DNA from: Endomicrobiia bacterium
GTDB taxonomy: Bacteria > Elusimicrobiota > Endomicrobiia > Endomicrobiales > Endomicrobiaceae
Direction of reading: 5' to 3'
Assembly: GCA_009782015.1 (NCBI GenBank)
Contig: WQUP01000151.1
Span: forward strand, 1 to 11,286
DNA: 11,286 nt
Part shown: positions 1 to 7,907 of the stretch, in pieces
How the letters are laid out: every line of letters starts with the position of its first letter
Numbering within the stretch: the first letter of the stretch is position 1
Made by a program: the position numbers and the translations under genes
The notes under the pieces: generated by a model
What the model was told of the DNA's origin: nothing
The model's input: only the letters and a program-made list of their open reading frames with translations
Database searches by the model: none

Positions 1-1
1 C

Positions 2-3000
2 GCATACGTTGCATCCAGTTCCGCAGATCAGGCGGACGGTTCGTTTTATCCCTCTTTAATGCTGGCGGGAGTAAACGCTTCGCAAAGTAAAATGGACGGT
101 TATTCCGACTGGTCTTCAACTTTGATATGCGAAGACTCGTCGGACAGCGCAAAATGGATGAAAACGACTATAGGCAAAGGTTTTATTTTCACATACAACT
201 ATTTCTCGCAGGGCGTAACGCCTTCGTTTACCATCAGTCAGTACACTTCCAAAAATTTAAGTTTTTATAACTCTTCGGGAACTGCGGTAGCTATCCCCGG
301 AAACCTCCAAGACGACAGGATAATGATTAAAGCGGTTACGGCCGACAGGGTTTGCTACATAGGAGTATATGCTCCGGATAACGCAACAACTTTCCATACC
401 GAGCCGAATTTCGGCACTACATATATGCAGGTGCTGTTTTCGTCAAACGTTACGGCCGACAGCGGCAGATACTTGTCGGTAGCGCTGCTTGCCTCGTATA
501 ATATCAGCGACGACAATCCTTCCGAAGCTCTGGGCATTTTTAACACTTACTATAATTACGCGTACAATTTTATTACGGACACCAAGGTCTCGTATTCTTT
601 TGACGGTTCAAAAGTCAGGACTGATTTTAATTTTACGCTGACGCCGAAAAGAGCGGGTTTTGCTTCGGGCACGGTTGTTGCGTTATTTCCGCACCAGTGG
701 AAAAATATTGCCCCGGGAACGCCGCCTTTCGAGCATCAGAGTTTCAAAAATCTTCGCGGCACAATGCAGGTTTTAAAAGGGATAACGTCTTTCTCTACCG
801 AAAATTATTTTCACGGCGTTTTGCCAAACCTCACTTACGAAATTCCCGACAACCTTAAGAGCACGCTTCAAACTTACTTAAATACCGATAAAAATTTTAC
901 CGCCGTAGGCATTAATCCCGTCACCGGCGCGCCGGACACATATTACAGCGGCAAAGCCGTTGCAAAAGCCGCAAACCTTATACCGATATTTCACCAGTTC
1001 GGCGATTTGGCAAGCCGCAACGCGATGATTGAGAGATTAAAAACGCAGTTGACTTTGTGGTACGGCGGGCAGAGTTCAAAATATTTCGGGTATGACAGTA
1101 TATGGGGCGGCATAATAGGTGTGCCTGCGGCTTTCAACTCAAACAACTATAACGACCATCATTTCCACTACGGCTATTTCATTTACGCTTCGGCGATACT
1201 TGCGCTTTTTGACCCGGATTTTGCAACCTCTTCGCAATATAAGGGAATGGTTGACCTGCTTGTGCAAGACATATACTGCGACGACAGAAACAGCGCCTAT
1301 TTTCCGTATTTAAGAAACTTTGACGTTTACGAAGGGCATTCGTGGGCAAACGGAGCCGGCGGAGCCGACGACAGCGGAATAGACCAGGAATCTTCTTCCG
1401 AAGCCATGAACGCGTGGGCAGGCATATATTTGTGGGGCGTCGTAACCGGCAATCAGAAAATGCAGGCTTTGGGCGCGTACGGATACACGACGGAATATGA
1501 AGCGGTAAAAGATTATTATTTTGACACAACAGGGGAGATATTCGGCTGGACGAATTACGCACATAAATCCGCAGGCATTTTGCGGGATAACCGTATCGAG
1601 TATAAAGTATTCTGGGAACCTCCGTATGTGCCGACAAATCCGGTTGCTACGCCTCAGGAGAGAAAAGGAATACAGATACTCCCGCTGACGCCGTCAATGC
1701 TATATCTCGGTTACGATACAGCGTACGCCGGGAATTTTTATAACGAGCTGCTGTCCGAGCCGACTACAAATGCGAATATGTGGAAAGATATATGGCTGCG
1801 CTTTAAAGCCTTGTTTGACGCCGCTGGCGCGCTGGCGGATTTTGCCGCAGGCGGTTTCAGCGCGGAAGATGGAAGCACGCTGTCTTATTCGTACCAGTTT
1901 ATAAATTTCTTTAACGCCGCAGGAAAGGTTGACATTTCTTACCGCGCCGACAGCCTCTGTTACGGCGTTTTCAAAAATAGCGGCGGAGTAAATACGTTTA
2001 TCGGTTTCAACAACTCGCCGTCATCTTATAAGACTATAACCTTTTCAGGCCCCGGCGGGACTGCCGGTTCGATGCTTGTTCCGCCGCTTACTTATGCGTC
2101 TGCAAAGACCGGAAATTTTACCGCGCTGAAATACGACTCGCTTTACGCTATGTACTCCACAAGCACATGGTACGCCTTGGCGCTCGCGCCGTATCAGGCC
2201 GCGGCTTATATCGAGCCCGCGTCGTCCGTTTTGCAGAGCAACGCTCTTTTTCAGTATCTGGCTCCGGTATTTAAGGTAAACAATATAAATTCCGCGACAA
2301 CGCTTTATGTGCAGGCTTCAAACATCGCCGTGCCTGCGGGATTTGACATAAATAAAGCCAAGGTTTTATATTATGACGCGGCTTCGCAGCTGCCCGACGG
2401 CATCAATATTCCTTCGCAGTCAATCGTTTCTTCGGCGCAGACGGGAAATACGGCAAGCATTTTAGTAAAATCCGAGATAACAAAATCAGGCATAATGCTG
2501 CTTGCAATCTATAACGGAACAACGGTCAGCGGAAGAGTTTTGCTGAACGGCAAGCCTATAGACAATGTCAAAATAGACGTATATGACGAAATTGCGGGAA
2601 GCACGCAGACGGTAGTAACTTCCGGCGGCGGAATATATACGGCTCCGCTTATCTATGCAAGAACTTACACTGTAACCCCGCGCTCTCCGGAATTCACTTT
2701 TACTCCGCAGTTTAGAACGCTGAGCAGCGTTTCCGCTCCGATAACAAACTCGGACTTTCAGGCAAGCATTCCGCTTGAAAGAGGCGTCATAGTTTTTCCA
2801 AATCCCTACAAACCGTCAAGGCAAGGCGGTTTCGGGATAAGTTTTTCGGGACTCAGAGCCGGCGCGCAGATAAGAATATTCAACATAGCCGGAGAAAAGA
2901 TTTTTGACGCAAGCGTCCGGTCAGACGGCGTTTATAACTGGAACGCCTGCAATAATTCCGGCAATAAAGTTGCCTCCGGCGTTTACATTTACTACATAGA

Positions 3001-3046
3001 TTCCGGCGGCTCGGCATACAAAGGCAAAATAGCGATAGAACGGTAA
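2..3046 (+). CDS. Glycoside hydrolase family 81 endo-beta-1,3-glucanase with C-terminal sorting-type domain (5' partial)
   Basis: The frame is open from base 2, so the true start lies upstream; the ATG at 59 is internal. The visible part is 1014 residues. GH81 enzymes cleave internal beta-1,3-glucosidic bonds of laminarin, callose or fungal wall glucan with inversion. Two family signatures are visible. DHHFHYGYF (about residues 385-393) has an Asp expected to be the general acid. DQESSSEA has Glu463 and Glu467, with the base expected here. After the catalytic region come a stretch resembling a carboxypeptidase-regulatory-like beta-sandwich (about 842-925, from VSGRVLLNGKPI) and an FPNPYKPS...GVYIYYI...KGKIAIER segment (about 927-1014) typical of T9SS/FlgD-like C-terminal domains. 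The domain order implies export to the surface or medium. The signal peptide would be outside the window. The family call is firm; the sorting route is inferred. Confidence 0.9.
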   Translation, partial: AYVASSSADQADGSFYPSLMLAGVNASQSKMDGYSDWSSTLICEDSSDSAKWMKTTIGKGFIFTYNYFSQGVTPSFTISQYTSKNLSFYNSSGTAVAIPGNLQDDRIMIKAVTADRVCYIGVYAPDNATTFHTEPNFGTTYMQVLFSSNVTADSGRYLSVALLASYNISDDNPSEALGIFNTYYNYAYNFITDTKVSYSFDGSKVRTDFNFTLTPKRAGFASGTVVALFPHQWKNIAPGTPPFEHQSFKNLRGTMQVLKGITSFSTENYFHGVLPNLTYEIPDNLKSTLQTYLNTDKNFTAVGINPVTGAPDTYYSGKAVAKAANLIPIFHQFGDLASRNAMIERLKTQLTLWYGGQSSKYFGYDSIWGGIIGVPAAFNSNNYNDHHFHYGYFIYASAILALFDPDFATSSQYKGMVDLLVQDIYCDDRNSAYFPYLRNFDVYEGHSWANGAGGADDSGIDQESSSEAMNAWAGIYLWGVVTGNQKMQALGAYGYTTEYEAVKDYYFDTTGEIFGWTNYAHKSAGILRDNRIEYKVFWEPPYVPTNPVATPQERKGIQILPLTPSMLYLGYDTAYAGNFYNELLSEPTTNANMWKDIWLRFKALFDAAGALADFAAGGFSAEDGSTLSYSYQFINFFNAAGKVDISYRADSLCYGVFKNSGGVNTFIGFNNSPSSYKTITFSGPGGTAGSMLVPPLTYASAKTGNFTALKYDSLYAMYSTSTWYALALAPYQAAAYIEPASSVLQSNALFQYLAPVFKVNNINSATTLYVQASNIAVPAGFDINKAKVLYYDAASQLPDGINIPSQSIVSSAQTGNTASILVKSEITKSGIMLLAIYNGTTVSGRVLLNGKPIDNVKIDVYDEIAGSTQTVVTSGGGIYTAPLIYARTYTVTPRSPEFTFTPQFRTLSSVSAPITNSDFQASIPLERGVIVFPNPYKPSRQGGFGISFSGLRAGAQIRIFNIAGEKIFDASVRSDGVYNWNACNNSGNKVASGVYIYYIDSGGSAYKGKIAIER

Positions 3047-3180
3047 CGGCAACGATTGAGACAATGGTAAATGTCGGAGTTCGGGGACAATGTCCCCGAA
3101 CCTATTATTAGGTTTCTGGGATAAAATCCCCGAAACACATCAATTAATCATTAACCATTTATCATTAATCATTGCCGTTA
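3044..3180. repeat. 137-bp element with 14-bp terminal inverted repeats and two internal palindromes
   Basis: The ends 3044-3057 (TAACGGCAACGATT) and 3167-3180 are inverted copies matching at 13 of 14 positions. Inside are a perfect palindrome (11-bp arms 3079-3089 and 3091-3101 around one A) and a hairpin (arms 3112-3122 and 3126-3136, one mismatch, loop AAA). The right part is AT-rich with a direct repeat TTAATCATT at 3144 and 3165. The left end coincides with the TAA stop of the glucanase gene. It carries no gene and looks like a MITE-like or intergenic palindromic element. Whether it also acts as a terminator is open; no T-run follows the stems. Confidence 0.7.
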
Positions 3181-3185
3181 AAAAT

Positions 3186-3191
3186 GGGAGG
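3186..3191 (+). promoter_or_regulatory. Ribosome binding site fixing the autotransporter start
   Basis: GGGAGG lies six bases before the ATG at 3198. The following codons give a Lys-containing n-region and a hydrophobic core. The in-frame ATG at 3090 lies in the middle of a palindrome, has no Shine-Dalgarno match and would put 36 unrelated residues before the signal peptide. Confidence 0.8.
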
Positions 3192-3197
3192 CTTGAA

Positions 3198-6100
3198 ATG
3201 GCAAAAAGCGTTAAATGTTTCGCGGCGCTGTTATTTTTATGTATCTTTTCAGGGCTTTCTCATTCCGTAGAGGATCAGGTGTCGAATTTTACGGAACTCA
3301 AAACCTCGGTTGAAGTGAATATGCCTGACAGCATACTGATTACAGTTCCTGACATGTCTCTTACGGATATGATCAACGCGTCAAACGCTGCCTTTCCCAC
3401 TCTGATTCATTCCGACGTATCTTCCGTTCTCACCGGCGCGGCCCCTTCAATATTTATGATAACCGGCGCAGAGTACGATTTCAGCGGCATCAGCTTTGCA
3501 GATTCTGTTGACTCTGCTCTTTTCACTCTCGAAAGCGGCGCAACGCTCAGGTTTTTGGATCAGGCAAATTTTTCCAATAACACTTCGACGAACTCCGTAA
3601 TTTTAATAAACGGTTCTTCATTTTATGCCGACGCAGGCGCGGACTTTTCTTCAAATTCTAATTCGGATTACTCTGCCGGCGGCGTGCTCAATTTTAATTC
3701 AGGCTCGGCATTTTTCTCGGGGAACGCGGCGTTTTCCGGAAATTCGGCGTCTGCCGGAAACGGCGGCGCGATATACGCTTCAAACGCAAGCGCGCTGAAT
3801 TTTGAAGACGCTTCCTTTACTAGCAACAACGCATATTTGTCCGGCGGCGCGTTATATCTTGACAGCGGCAGTTCGGTTTATTTTTCAGGCTCGGCAGAAT
3901 TTTTTAACAATACGTCTTATGCCGGAAACGGCGGAGCAATGGCGCTCTACGATTCTGCGGCAACTTTTGACGGCTCAACTGTTTTTCAAGGAAATAAAGC
4001 GGGTGCGGACGGTTTTTTCTGTTTGGGCGGCGCGCTTTACATGAAAAACGGCTCGGCCGTTTTTTCCGATAAGTTCGTAACGGTGTTTGAATCAAACGAG
4101 GCCGACGCTTCAGCTTATGCAAGCGGAGGCGGTTTTGCCGCGGAAACCGATTTCGGCGCAACGCAAAATATAACTTTCTGCGATACGGTTTTTTCTCAAA
4201 ATAAAGCGTGGGTCGGCGGCGGTTTTTACGTCATGGGAGATTTTTCCGATAACAGCGCCTCAAACATAACGTTTAACGGCGCCGCGACGTTCGATTCAAA
4301 CAGCGCGTCAGGCTCCGGCGGCGGCTTTTATGCCGGCGCCGCAACTTTAGCTTTTAACGGCGAGGCGTCATTTGACGCCAATATTTCGCAAAGCGGCGGC
4401 GGGGGATTTAGCGCGGTAATGAGCAATGTGTCGTTTAATGACGGCGTTTTATTTACTTCAAATACCGCGCAGTACGGCGGAGCCGCCAATATAACGGCCT
4501 CCGGCGTTTTATTTGGCGGAAGCGCAGTTTTCTCAAATAATATTGCCGACGGCGTAAGCGATGCGTCAACGATAAACGGCGGCGGCGCGTTATATCTGTC
4601 GTATTCAACGGTAACTTTTTCAACCGGCGTTTATTTTAACGCAAATAAAGCCGATAACGGCGGCGCAATACTCGGCTATAGCGGAGACTTGGCCGGCGGT
4701 AACGGGCTGACGGTAACCTTTAACGGCGGCGCGCATTTTAACAATAACGAGGCATCCGATAAAGGCGGCGCGCTCTATGCTTACGCGACCGGCGAGGAAG
4801 CCGCGCAGACGCAGTTCAACTTTTCCAATGCCGAGTTTACCGGCAATAAAGCCGGCAATGCCGGCGGCGCGATTTACGCAATCGGATACAGTACCGATTC
4901 GTTTACAAACTTTGTGGAAATAAATATTAACACGGCCGCCAACGGCGGCGGAGACAACAAAACTATATTTCAAGGAAATACTGCCAAGGGCAGTCAGAGC
5001 AGCGCTTTTTATCTTGACGCTTTCACCACCATGACATTTGTCACCGGAGCCGGAGCTTGCGTGGAGATGTACGACTCCATGGCAAGCGCGGACAACTCTT
5101 ATGTGCTTGTAAAAGGCGCAGGAGATTTTAATATGTACGCAGACTCAAACCTGAATGAGCTGCTTATAAGCGGCGGAAATTTTAATTTAAAAAACGGCTC
5201 GTTTTTACATGCCGGAACTTTTACCGCCGACAGTCTTTCGACTGTTAATTTGAGAGGAAATGGCGCAAACGGAATTTCGGCGGACGTTTTTGATTTTGAC
5301 GGTCTGCTTAAAATAGACGCAAGCCCGGCGGGAAACATAACGGCCAATACCGCGGTTTTGGGCTCGAGCAGCGGCCTCGACGTTATGACCGACGTTACGG
5401 CGGATAAAAATTACAGGCAGAGAATTTATAAAATTTTAGGTTACGGGAGTTTGTCCGGGATATTCTCACAGATAACTTTAAACGACGGGCTTTCTTTGGA
5501 TGATCTGGCTGATACGTACTTTTGCAATTACGGCGACAACGGCTGGATAACTCTGACGCTCAACGGGCTTGATAAGAGTACGAATTTTTCAGGGCTCAGC
5601 GGAAAATCTTTCAACCAGACGCAAAGCGCGCGTGCGCTTGACACGCTGTCTTCGATAATTGATATAAACGGCGATTTGGGCTCGATGATAACCCTGCTGG
5701 ACTCTGTCGGAACCGGCTCTGCCGCGCAGAGAAACGGACTGACGGCCGTGTCCGGCTACTTCATAGCAAACGTTATAAGAAGCGCCGCCATGCAGGGCGG
5801 CAGCAATGAAATTTACGACAGGATAAAGTATCAGACGCAGGACGCTAAAAATTCCGACGGCGCATGGGTGCAGGCAAGAGGACAGTACACGTCAATAGCG
5901 TCGGATGATAACTCTCCGGGACGCTACACCGCCTCGGGCGCCGGAGTTCTTGCGGGCTACGACAGGATGTTTGAGGCAAGGGAAATGATGGGCGGGCTTT
6001 TCATGAAATATAACAGCCAGAGCATAGATCAGGTGAAAAACGACGCAACTATTAAAAGTTTCGGCGCGGGCTTTTACGGAGGCCTTATAAAAGAGCAGTG

Positions 6101-6677
6101 GGAAATCAAAGCCATGCTCTCCGTGGAGTACGGCAGTTTCGACACGTCAAGGTACATAGATTTTGCGGGAAGAAGAGCCTTTGCCGGCTTCGACGGTTTT
6201 ACTATAGGATTGGATGCGGAAGGAGCGTATATAACTTATATCACTGATACAATTTACCTGAGGCCTTTTGCGGGGCTTGAATTTAACAACACAAGCCATG
6301 CCGGCTTTAAAGAAAGCGGCGCCGGAGATCTTTCGCTTGACGTCAAAGGCGGAAATTACTCGAGAAGTTTAGGCAGGCTCGGCATTAATGTAGCAAGCGA
6401 CATCGGGGTGAAATTGGAGTGGTATGCCGGCATAAACGGCAGCTGCATTATCGGCGGATCCGAGCCTCAGATAGATTCTGTTTTCGGCGCAACTGACGTA
6501 ACTTTTTCAAGCAAAGGCGCAAAAGAGGGCGTAATTATATTCGGGCTCTCCGGCGGCGCAGCGTACAAATTTCTCGAAAACATGAAAGCCTTTGCAAACG
6601 CAAGCTTTCGCGTTTCAAGCAGCAACACCGGCTTATACGGAAATATCGGAGTGAGATATATGTTTCTCGGCAAATGA
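3198..6677 (+). CDS. Autotransporter with Pmp-like GGA(I/L) repeats and C-terminal beta-barrel
   Basis: This is a 1159-residue type V secretion protein. Residues 1-23 form a Sec signal peptide (MAKSVKCFAALLFLCIFSGL, likely cut near SHS-VE). Residues about 140-560 hold roughly 13 degenerate repeats pairing an FxxN-like element (SGNSAS, GNKAG, NNNEAS) with a GGA motif (GGAIYA, GGALYL, GGGFYV), as in chlamydial polymorphic membrane proteins, which fold as a beta-helix passenger. A helical linker (about 790-880) precedes the barrel at about 887-1159, which starts GAWVQARGQY and ends GNIGVRYMFLGK, alternating polar and hydrophobic residues as beta-strands do. The terminal residue is Lys, whereas many barrels end in Phe. 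It probably acts at the surface in adhesion or self-interaction; the ligand is unknown. The start was chosen by the RBS and signal peptide. It sits 151 bases after the glucanase gene, separated by a repeat element. Confidence 0.9.
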   Translation: MAKSVKCFAALLFLCIFSGLSHSVEDQVSNFTELKTSVEVNMPDSILITVPDMSLTDMINASNAAFPTLIHSDVSSVLTGAAPSIFMITGAEYDFSGISFADSVDSALFTLESGATLRFLDQANFSNNTSTNSVILINGSSFYADAGADFSSNSNSDYSAGGVLNFNSGSAFFSGNAAFSGNSASAGNGGAIYASNASALNFEDASFTSNNAYLSGGALYLDSGSSVYFSGSAEFFNNTSYAGNGGAMALYDSAATFDGSTVFQGNKAGADGFFCLGGALYMKNGSAVFSDKFVTVFESNEADASAYASGGGFAAETDFGATQNITFCDTVFSQNKAWVGGGFYVMGDFSDNSASNITFNGAATFDSNSASGSGGGFYAGAATLAFNGEASFDANISQSGGGGFSAVMSNVSFNDGVLFTSNTAQYGGAANITASGVLFGGSAVFSNNIADGVSDASTINGGGALYLSYSTVTFSTGVYFNANKADNGGAILGYSGDLAGGNGLTVTFNGGAHFNNNEASDKGGALYAYATGEEAAQTQFNFSNAEFTGNKAGNAGGAIYAIGYSTDSFTNFVEININTAANGGGDNKTIFQGNTAKGSQSSAFYLDAFTTMTFVTGAGACVEMYDSMASADNSYVLVKGAGDFNMYADSNLNELLISGGNFNLKNGSFLHAGTFTADSLSTVNLRGNGANGISADVFDFDGLLKIDASPAGNITANTAVLGSSSGLDVMTDVTADKNYRQRIYKILGYGSLSGIFSQITLNDGLSLDDLADTYFCNYGDNGWITLTLNGLDKSTNFSGLSGKSFNQTQSARALDTLSSIIDINGDLGSMITLLDSVGTGSAAQRNGLTAVSGYFIANVIRSAAMQGGSNEIYDRIKYQTQDAKNSDGAWVQARGQYTSIASDDNSPGRYTASGAGVLAGYDRMFEAREMMGGLFMKYNSQSIDQVKNDATIKSFGAGFYGGLIKEQWEIKAMLSVEYGSFDTSRYIDFAGRRAFAGFDGFTIGLDAEGAYITYITDTIYLRPFAGLEFNNTSHAGFKESGAGDLSLDVKGGNYSRSLGRLGINVASDIGVKLEWYAGINGSCIIGGSEPQIDSVFGATDVTFSSKGAKEGVIIFGLSGGAAYKFLENMKAFANASFRVSSSNTGLYGNIGVRYMFLGK

Positions 6678-6689
6678 CCTGTTTTGTCT

Positions 6690-6790
6690 GTCATCCTGAG
6701 GAGACAAAGTCTCAGAAGGATCCAGAGAATAGAACCGGAATGTCTAGATTCTTCAGCGGCGGAAACAATGTTTCGCCGCTTCAGAATGAC
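6690..6790. repeat. GTCATCCTGA palindromic repeat, copy 1
   Basis: This 101-bp copy starts GTCATCCTGA and ends TCAGAATGAC, which are inverted to each other with one mismatch. Between them lie hairpin 1 (GAGAC-AAA-GTCTC, 6701-6713), a central stem (6715-6726 with 6743-6754, 10 of 12 pairs) and hairpin 2 (6755-6780). It is almost identical to copy 4. Confidence 0.9.
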
Positions 6791-6805
6791 AACAAAACCG
6801 TGTCC

Positions 6806-6895
6806 GTCATCCTGAAAAAGCGAAGCTTTTGAAGGATCCAGAGAATAGAATTGGAATGTCTAGATTCTTCAGCGGCATTGCCGCTTCAGAATGAC
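6806..6895. repeat. GTCATCCTGA palindromic repeat, copy 2
   Basis: This 90-bp copy has the same ends as copy 1. Hairpin 1 is AAAAGC-GAA-GCTTTT and hairpin 2 is the shorter AGCGGC-ATT-GCCGCT. The central part, GGATCCAGAGAATAGAA to GTCTAGATTCTTC, is conserved with copies 1 and 4, while both hairpin stems differ in sequence or length but still pair. Confidence 0.9.
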
Positions 6896-6911
6896 AACAG
6901 AGTGTGCGGCC

Positions 6912-7007
6912 GTCATCCTGAAAAAGCGAAGCTTCTGAAGGATCTAGATAGTGAAGCTAAAGCCGGAATGTCTGGATGTTTCAAGGGCTGCACCCTTTCA
7001 ACATGAC
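6912..7007. repeat. GTCATCCTGA palindromic repeat, copy 3 (divergent)
   Basis: This 96-bp copy is the most diverged. It starts GTCATCCTGAAA and ends TTTCAACATGAC, inverted at 10 of 12 positions. Hairpin 1 retains AAGC-GAA-GCTT. Hairpin 2 is AAGGG-CTGCA-CCCTT, different in sequence from the other copies but still paired. The central region has drifted. Confidence 0.8.
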
Positions 7008-7057
7008 GGCTAAAAGAATGTTGATATCAAAAAGAGCGCCGCAATGTTATTTTGATT

Positions 7058-7158
7058 GTCATCCTGAGGAGACAAAGTCTCCGAAGGATCCAGAGAATAG
7101 AATCGGAATGTCTAGATTTTTCAGCGGCGGAAACAATGTTTCGCCGCTTCAGAATGAC
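7058..7158. repeat. GTCATCCTGA palindromic repeat, copy 4
   Basis: This 101-bp copy differs from copy 1 at only about three positions. Hairpin 1 is GGAGAC-AAA-GTCTCC. It ends 19 bases before the ccdA start codon, so it lies in or next to the 5' leader of the ccdA message and could affect transcription or leader structure. Confidence 0.9.
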
Positions 7159-7162
7159 AAAT

Positions 7163-7169
7163 AGGAAGG
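7163..7169 (+). promoter_or_regulatory. Ribosome binding site fixing the ccdA start
   Basis: AGGAAGG lies eight bases before the ATG at 7178. The same frame is open back to an ATG at 7052, but that extension is repeat copy 4 read as protein and has no resemblance to CcdA. Confidence 0.75.
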
Positions 7170-7177
7170 TACGTAAT

Positions 7178-7897
7178 ATGGAACAACTCGGAAATTTTCC
7201 TTTTTTTGCAAGTTTTTTTGCCGGCATCTTGACTTTTATAAGCCCGTGCGTTCTTCCGCTTATACCGGCATTTCTCTCTTTTATCACCGGCGCGTCGCTT
7301 AACGATCTCAAAGAGTCGAAAGCGTCTGTCCGGCAGACTTTTTTGAAAACTCTGGTATTTGTATCGGGTTTTAGCGCGGTTTTCATAATTTTAGGAATGT
7401 CTGCAAGCTGGCTCGGAGGGCTTGTCGGCTCCCATAAAGACGTTTTAAGCTATATCGGCGGAGCCGCCGTGATAATTTTCGGGCTTCATCTTATCGGCGT
7501 GTTCCGCATAGGTTTTCTGGACAGGCAGGCATCGGCAAACGGAAAACTCTCTTCGGCTGCCGGCTGGTTCGGCACTTTTCTTGTCGGCGCTGCTTTTGCT
7601 CTGGGTTGGACGCCGTGCGTAGGCCCGATACTTTCTTCGATACTCCTTTTGGCATCCACGCAGGGCAGCGTTATGACGGGCTTTTGGCTTCTTGTCTTTT
7701 ACTCGGCCGGCATCGCCGTGCCATTTCTTTTGGCGTCGCTGTTTATCAACTGGTTTTTGAAAGCTTTCAATTCCATAAAAAAATATTACGGCCTGATAGA
7801 AAAAATATCCGGCATTTTTCTCATTGCCGTAGGCATACTGATAATAACGGGCGGAATGGAAAAGATGACGATATTCGCGATGAAAATCTTTGGCTAA
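7178..7897 (+). CDS. ccdA: CcdA-type cytochrome c biogenesis / thiol-disulfide transmembrane protein
   Basis: This 239-residue polytopic inner-membrane protein belongs to the CcdA/DsbD-beta family, which passes electrons from cytoplasmic thioredoxin to extracytoplasmic thiol proteins for cytochrome c maturation and disulfide reduction. The two hallmark cysteines sit in their expected contexts: SPCVLPLIPAFLSF (Cys24) in the first membrane segment and GWTPCVGPILSSIL (Cys147) in the fourth. About six hydrophobic segments are visible, and the length is normal for stand-alone CcdA. No thioredoxin-like partner (ResA/CcsX) or cytochrome synthase gene lies in the window, so the client is unknown. It heads a + strand series with tatA, tatC, DUF362 and a polyferredoxin; a palindromic repeat separates it from tatA. 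The context suggests a role in supplying reductant to exported redox proteins. Confidence 0.92.
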   Translation: MEQLGNFPFFASFFAGILTFISPCVLPLIPAFLSFITGASLNDLKESKASVRQTFLKTLVFVSGFSAVFIILGMSASWLGGLVGSHKDVLSYIGGAAVIIFGLHLIGVFRIGFLDRQASANGKLSSAAGWFGTFLVGAAFALGWTPCVGPILSSILLLASTQGSVMTGFWLLVFYSAGIAVPFLLASLFINWFLKAFNSIKKYYGLIEKISGIFLIAVGILIITGGMEKMTIFAMKIFG

Positions 7898-7907
7898 TAC
7901 AATAAAA

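Larger units (their letters stand above)
6678..7177. other. 500-bp non-coding stretch occupied by four palindromic repeats
   Basis: No credible gene is present: the short open frames here are translations of the repeats. Four repeat copies (6690-6790, 6806-6895, 6912-7007, 7058-7158) fill most of the stretch, with short unique spacers of 15, 16 and 50 bases. I could not identify a convincing sigma-70 promoter for the ccdA block, although one would be expected here or inside a repeat. Confidence 0.75.

Noticed and set aside
3079..3136. Rho-independent terminator after the glucanase gene
   Set aside because: Two good stems exist, but neither is followed by a T-run, and both lie inside a TIR-bounded element. 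A terminator role is possible but not supported.
3198..6677. Tandem DNA repeats in the autotransporter as a separate repeat feature
   Set aside because: The GGA(I/L) units are conserved at protein level but vary in length and DNA sequence, so they are protein domain repeats rather than recent DNA tandem copies.
6690..6790. tRNA or tRNA-like gene suggested by the cloverleaf fold
   Set aside because: Stem lengths are wrong, there is no T-loop consensus or plausible anticodon arm, and the outer stem is 10 bp. The cloverleaf resemblance is of general shape only.
6690..7158. CRISPR-like array of repeats
   Set aside because: The units are about 90-101 bp, internally palindromic and divergent in length, with spacers of 15, 16 and 50 bases. 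There are no short identical repeats with uniform spacers and no cas genes.
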